This document shows positions 6,064 to 8,729 of a stretch of DNA of 8,729 bases, in pieces (the stretch's first letter is position 1; each line of letters begins with the position of its first letter). The DNA is taken from assembly GCA_013001365.1 (NCBI GenBank), contig JABDMQ010000310.1, positions 1 to 8,729 of the forward strand. Reading direction: 5' to 3'. Below the pieces are notes generated by a model that saw only the letters and a list, made by a program, of their open reading frames with translations, had not been told where the DNA came from and ran no database searches. Position numbers and translations under genes: made by a program. Source of the stretch: Flavobacteriaceae bacterium. GTDB lineage: Bacteria > Bacteroidota > Bacteroidia > Flavobacteriales > Flavobacteriaceae.

Positions 6064-6692
6064 TGAAGGTAGCAGTATTAGACATTAAAGGAAAAGACAC
6101 AGGTAGAAAAGCAGAGCTTTCTAAGGATGTGTTCGCAATAGAACCTAACAATCACGCTGTATACCTTGATGTAAAGCAGTACTTGGCCAATCAGCGTCAA
6201 GGTACGCACAAGTCCAAGGAAAGAGCAGAGATAGTAGGAAGTACAAGAAAGATCAAGAAACAAAAAGGTACAGGAACTGCTAGAGCGGGTAGTATCAAAT
6301 CTGGTATCTTTAGAGGTGGTGGACGAATTTTCGGACCAAGACCAAGAAATTATGGATTCAAGCTAAATAAGAATGTAAAGCGATTGGCGCGTAAATCTGC
6401 CTTGAGTATTAAGGCAAACGAGAAGTCAATTTTAGTGTTGGAAGACTTCAATTTTGAAGCTCCAAAGACTAAGGACTTTACCGCTGTCTTAAAAGCATTG
6501 GACCTAGAAAACAAAAAGTCTCTCTTCGTATTGGGTGCTTCAAATAATAACGTATATTTGTCGTCGCGCAATTTAAAAGGTTCTGAGGTTATAACTAATT
6601 CAGAATTAAGCACTTACAAAATTTTAAATGCAAATCAAGTAGTATTGTTAGAGAGCGCTATAGAAGGAATTGAATCGAACTTAAGTAAATAG
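6063..6692 (+). CDS. rplD: 50S ribosomal protein L4
   Basis: L4 helps start 50S assembly, and its long loop lines the narrow part of the peptide exit tunnel. The 209-residue chain has the loop at about residues 44-96 with KQKGTGTARAGSIKSGIFRGGG and FGPRPRNY. This region carries the residues linked to macrolide resistance in other bacteria and shows no obvious disruption. The C-terminal half has the alpha/beta globular fold (SILVLEDF, KSLFVLG, VVLLESAIEGIE). In E. coli L4 also represses its own operon through the S10 leader. Here it is the second gene after a leader-like element, the position expected if a similar feedback exists. Confidence 0.98.
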   Translation: MKVAVLDIKGKDTGRKAELSKDVFAIEPNNHAVYLDVKQYLANQRQGTHKSKERAEIVGSTRKIKKQKGTGTARAGSIKSGIFRGGGRIFGPRPRNYGFKLNKNVKRLARKSALSIKANEKSILVLEDFNFEAPKTKDFTAVLKALDLENKKSLFVLGASNNNVYLSSRNLKGSEVITNSELSTYKILNANQVVLLESAIEGIESNLSK

Positions 6693-6699
6693 AAACGAG

Positions 6700-6990
6700 A
6701 TGAGTATCTTAATTAAACCTATCATCACAGAAAAAGCGACAGCTGATAGCGAGTTGAACAACTGCTATACATTTCAAGTGAACACCAAGGCGAATAAGGT
6801 AGAGATCAAGAAGGCCGTGGAAGCGGCATATGGCGTTTCTGTTGATAAGGTTAGAACAATAAATGTCCGTCCTAACAGGAGTACCAAATATACCAAATCT
6901 GGTATCCAGCATGGTAAAACAAATGCCACGAAAAAGGCAATTGTACAGCTGGCGGAAGGTGAAGTGATTGATTTATACAGTAACATGTAA
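6700..6990 (+). CDS. rplW: 50S ribosomal protein L23
   Basis: L23 sits at the tunnel exit and is the docking site for trigger factor and SRP. The 96-residue chain has the typical opening IKPIITEKAT; Glu11 matches the docking Glu18 of E. coli L23 in its VSEK motif. It continues with TFQVNTKANKVEIKKAVEAAYGVSVDKVRTINV, and the C-terminal strand ends VIDLYSNM. The internal loop is rich in Thr, Lys and Arg. It lies 7 nt after rplD and 10 nt before rplB. Confidence 0.97.
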   Translation: MSILIKPIITEKATADSELNNCYTFQVNTKANKVEIKKAVEAAYGVSVDKVRTINVRPNRSTKYTKSGIQHGKTNATKKAIVQLAEGEVIDLYSNM

Positions 6991-7000
6991 TTAGACGAAA

Positions 7001-7825
7001 ATGTCAGTAAGAAAATTAAAACCGATCACACCAGGTCAGCGATTTAGAGTAGTAAATGGGTTCGATGCCATAACTACTGATAAGCCGGAAAAAAGCCTAT
7101 TGGCTCCGAAAAAAAGAACTGGTGGTAGAAACAATCGAGGCAAAATGACCATGCGCTATAAAGGTGGAGGTCATAAAAGAAGATATCGTGTAATCGATTT
7201 CAAGCGTAACAAAACTGGAATTCCGGCAGAAGTTGCAACTATCGAATACGATCCAAACAGAACGGCTTTTATCGCCCTATTGAATTATCAAGATGGCGAG
7301 AAAAGGTATATGATAGCACAGAATGGCCTTAAAGTTGGCCAAAAAGTTGTTTCAGGCCCGAAAGCCGCACCAGAAATTGGGAATGCAATGCCATTAAGCG
7401 AAATTCCATTAGGTACGATTGTCTCTTGTTTAGAGCTACGTCCTGGTCAAGGAGCAGTAATGGCAAGAAGCGCTGGTTCATTTGCGCAACTAATGGCGAG
7501 AGATGGAAAATTCGCAACGGTAAAATTGCCTTCTGGCGAAACGAGACTGATCCTTGCTGATTGTATGGCAACCATAGGAGTTGTTTCTAACTCAGACCAT
7601 CAATTAATGGTATCTGGAAAAGCAGGAAGAACAAGATGGTTAGGAAGACGTCCGAGAACTAGACCAGTGGTAATGAACCCAGTGGATCATCCAATGGGTG
7701 GTGGTGAAGGTAAGTCTTCAGGAGGACACCCTCGTTCGAGGAATGGTATACCTGCAAAAGGTTACAGAACCCGTTCTAAGACAAAAGCGAGTAACAAGTA
7801 CATTGTAGAACGTAGAAAGAAATAA
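7001..7825 (+). CDS. rplB: 50S ribosomal protein L2
   Basis: L2 binds 23S rRNA next to the peptidyl-transferase centre and is needed for subunit association. The 274 residues match the family (273 in E. coli). GGGHKRRYRVIDFKRN (55-70) marks the OB-fold RNA-binding domain and LRPGQGAVMARSAGS the SH3-like domain. The C-terminal MNPVDHPMGGGEG contains His230, equivalent to the conserved His229 of E. coli. The end is lysine- and arginine-rich. Tandem stops (TAATAA) close the gene, 6 nt before rpsS. Confidence 0.99.
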   Translation: MSVRKLKPITPGQRFRVVNGFDAITTDKPEKSLLAPKKRTGGRNNRGKMTMRYKGGGHKRRYRVIDFKRNKTGIPAEVATIEYDPNRTAFIALLNYQDGEKRYMIAQNGLKVGQKVVSGPKAAPEIGNAMPLSEIPLGTIVSCLELRPGQGAVMARSAGSFAQLMARDGKFATVKLPSGETRLILADCMATIGVVSNSDHQLMVSGKAGRTRWLGRRPRTRPVVMNPVDHPMGGGEGKSSGGHPRSRNGIPAKGYRTRSKTKASNKYIVERRKK

Positions 7826-7831
7826 TAAGAC

Positions 7832-8110
7832 ATGGCAAGATCATTAAAAAAAGGACCTTACGTTCATTATAAATTAGAGAGAAAAGTAGCTGCTAACGTT
7901 GAAGCTAATAAGAAATCAGTAATCAAGACATGGTCTCGAGCCTCTATGATTACTCCAGATTTTGTTGGGCAGACAATTGCAGTACATAACGGTCGCCAAT
8001 TCGTACCAGTATATGTTACTGAAAACATGGTTGGTCACAAATTAGGTGAATTTTCTCCAACAAGATCATTTAGAGGTCATGCTGGGGCAAAGAATAAAGG
8101 TAAAAAATAA
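7832..8110 (+). CDS. rpsS: 30S ribosomal protein S19
   Basis: S19 binds the 30S head with S13 near the A site and the intersubunit bridges. The 92-residue length equals that of E. coli. RSLKKGPYV opens the chain, TWSRASMITPDFVGQTIAVHNGRQFVPVYV lies in the centre, and MVGHKLGEFSPTRSFRGH is the conserved signature. The start has the AAGACATG context shared with rpsG. It lies between L2 and L22, as in the S10 operons of most bacteria. Confidence 0.99.
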   Translation: MARSLKKGPYVHYKLERKVAANVEANKKSVIKTWSRASMITPDFVGQTIAVHNGRQFVPVYVTENMVGHKLGEFSPTRSFRGHAGAKNKGKK

Positions 8111-8115
8111 GAGCA

Positions 8116-8526
8116 ATGGGAAGTCGTAAAAAAGAAATGGCTGATGCTATAAAGGAAAGCAAAAAGCATATTGCATTTGCAAAGCTTAATAACTGTCCTA
8201 CGTCTCCAAGAAAAATGCGTTTAGTTGCTGACCTTGTGAGGGGTGAAAATGTAGACAAGGCATTGAATGTCTTAAGATTCAGTCAGAAAGAGGCGTCAAG
8301 ACGATTAGAGAAATTGGTATTGTCTGCTGTAGCGAACTGGCAAGCAAAGAATGAAGACGCCGATATCGAATCTGCAGAATTGTTCATTCAGGAAATTAAA
8401 GTTGATAGTGGATCAATGTTGAAGAGACTGCGACCGGCACCACAAGGTCGTGCTCATAGAATCAGAAAACGTTCCAACCATGTAACAGTGGTTCTAGGAT
8501 CTAAGGATAAAACAGAAAGCAATTAA
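8116..8526 (+). CDS. rplV: 50S ribosomal protein L22
   Basis: L22 contacts all domains of 23S rRNA, and its beta-hairpin reaches into the peptide exit tunnel beside L4. The 136-residue chain is longer than the 110 of E. coli because of a charged N-terminal extension (about 1-21) and a short tail after VTVVLG; the extension is usual in Bacteroidota L22. The core begins with AKLNNCPTSPRKMRLVADLVRG (22-43). The hairpin SMLKRLRPAPQGRAHRIRKRSNHVTVVL is intact, with no macrolide-resistance-type deletion seen. It starts 5 nt after rpsS. A start at the internal Met8 is possible, but the MGSRKKE opening fits relatives. Confidence 0.97.
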   Translation: MGSRKKEMADAIKESKKHIAFAKLNNCPTSPRKMRLVADLVRGENVDKALNVLRFSQKEASRRLEKLVLSAVANWQAKNEDADIESAELFIQEIKVDSGSMLKRLRPAPQGRAHRIRKRSNHVTVVLGSKDKTESN

Positions 8527-8529
8527 TAA

Positions 8530-8729
8530 ATGGGACAGAAGACAAACCCTATCGGAAATCGTTTAGGTATCATAAGAGGATGGGAATCCAATTGGTACGG
8601 AGGCAATGATTATGGAGATAAATTGGCCGAAGACGATAAGATCAGAAAGTACATTCACGCTCGTTTATCCAAAGCTAGCGTATCTAGAGTTATCATCGAA
8701 AGAACTCTCAAGTTGATAACTGTCACTAT
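8530..8729 (+). CDS. rpsC: 30S ribosomal protein S3, 5' part (cut by window edge)
   Basis: S3 is a 30S protein at the mRNA entry tunnel with helicase activity on incoming mRNA. Only the first 66 codons are present. The translation begins MGQKTNPIGNRLGIIRGWES, the classic S3 N-terminus, and continues with KIRKYIHARLSKASVSRVIIERT into the KH domain. The start lies 3 nt after the rplV stop (TAATAAATG). The truncation is due to the window end, with no sign of a broken gene. Confidence 0.96.
   Translation, partial: MGQKTNPIGNRLGIIRGWESNWYGGNDYGDKLAEDDKIRKYIHARLSKASVSRVIIERTLKLITVT

Noticed and set aside
7325..7340. GGCC repeat arms within rplB
   Set aside because: It is a 4-bp match inside a conserved coding sequence; chance is the simplest explanation.
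2871..8258. Several minus-strand ORFs of 60-91 codons and one plus-strand frame at 2896-3129
   Set aside because: All lie inside highly conserved ribosomal-protein or EF-G genes in other frames, with low-complexity or implausible composition.
1..8729. CRISPR arrays, tRNA or rRNA genes, insertion sequences, prophage or defence genes
   Set aside because: No repeat-spacer pattern, cloverleaf, transposase or inverted terminal repeats were seen. The window is almost fully explained by housekeeping genes.

Overview
The window is a Bacteroidota (Bacteroidetes) chromosomal segment, most likely from a Flavobacteriia- or Cytophagia-like lineage; the class cannot be fixed from sequence alone. Four things point there. 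The only clear promoter has the Bacteroidota form (TTTG, 19 bp, TAnnTTTG). Start codons lack Shine-Dalgarno sequences and sit in A-rich contexts. L22 carries the N-terminal extension usual in the phylum. EF-G runs directly into rpsJ with no tuf gene between them.

Layout. Positions 1-110 are non-coding. Positions 111-1814 (minus strand) encode a 567-residue outer-membrane protein of the Omp85/POTRA superfamily, similar in size to TamA and TpsB. Positions 1815-1980 are a divergent promoter region. From 1981 to the right edge there is one plus-strand ribosomal-protein cluster in which the str and S10 operons are joined: rpsL, rpsG, fusA, rpsJ, then a 143-nt gap, then rplC, rplD, rplW, rplB, rpsS, rplV and the start of rpsC, which is cut by the window edge. 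Every other junction is tight, from a 1-nt overlap to a 21-nt gap.

The genes act together in translation. S12, S7, S10, S19 and S3 are 30S proteins. L3, L4, L23, L2 and L22 are 50S proteins. EF-G drives translocation. All complete proteins have normal family lengths and intact key motifs, so the coding part is ordinary housekeeping DNA.

The most interesting part is the rpsJ-rplC gap (5303-5445). It holds an 8-bp perfect hairpin, a second small hairpin, and a 9-bp stem followed by seven T residues that looks like an intrinsic terminator. An 11-position alternative stem would exclude that terminator. A possible 20-codon upstream ORF ends exactly where the terminator's 3' arm begins. Together these suggest a transcription-attenuation leader controlling rplC and the genes after it. 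It would be an analogue of the L4-regulated S10 leader of E. coli, but placed after rpsJ rather than before it. The structure is read directly from the sequence; the regulatory role is inference.
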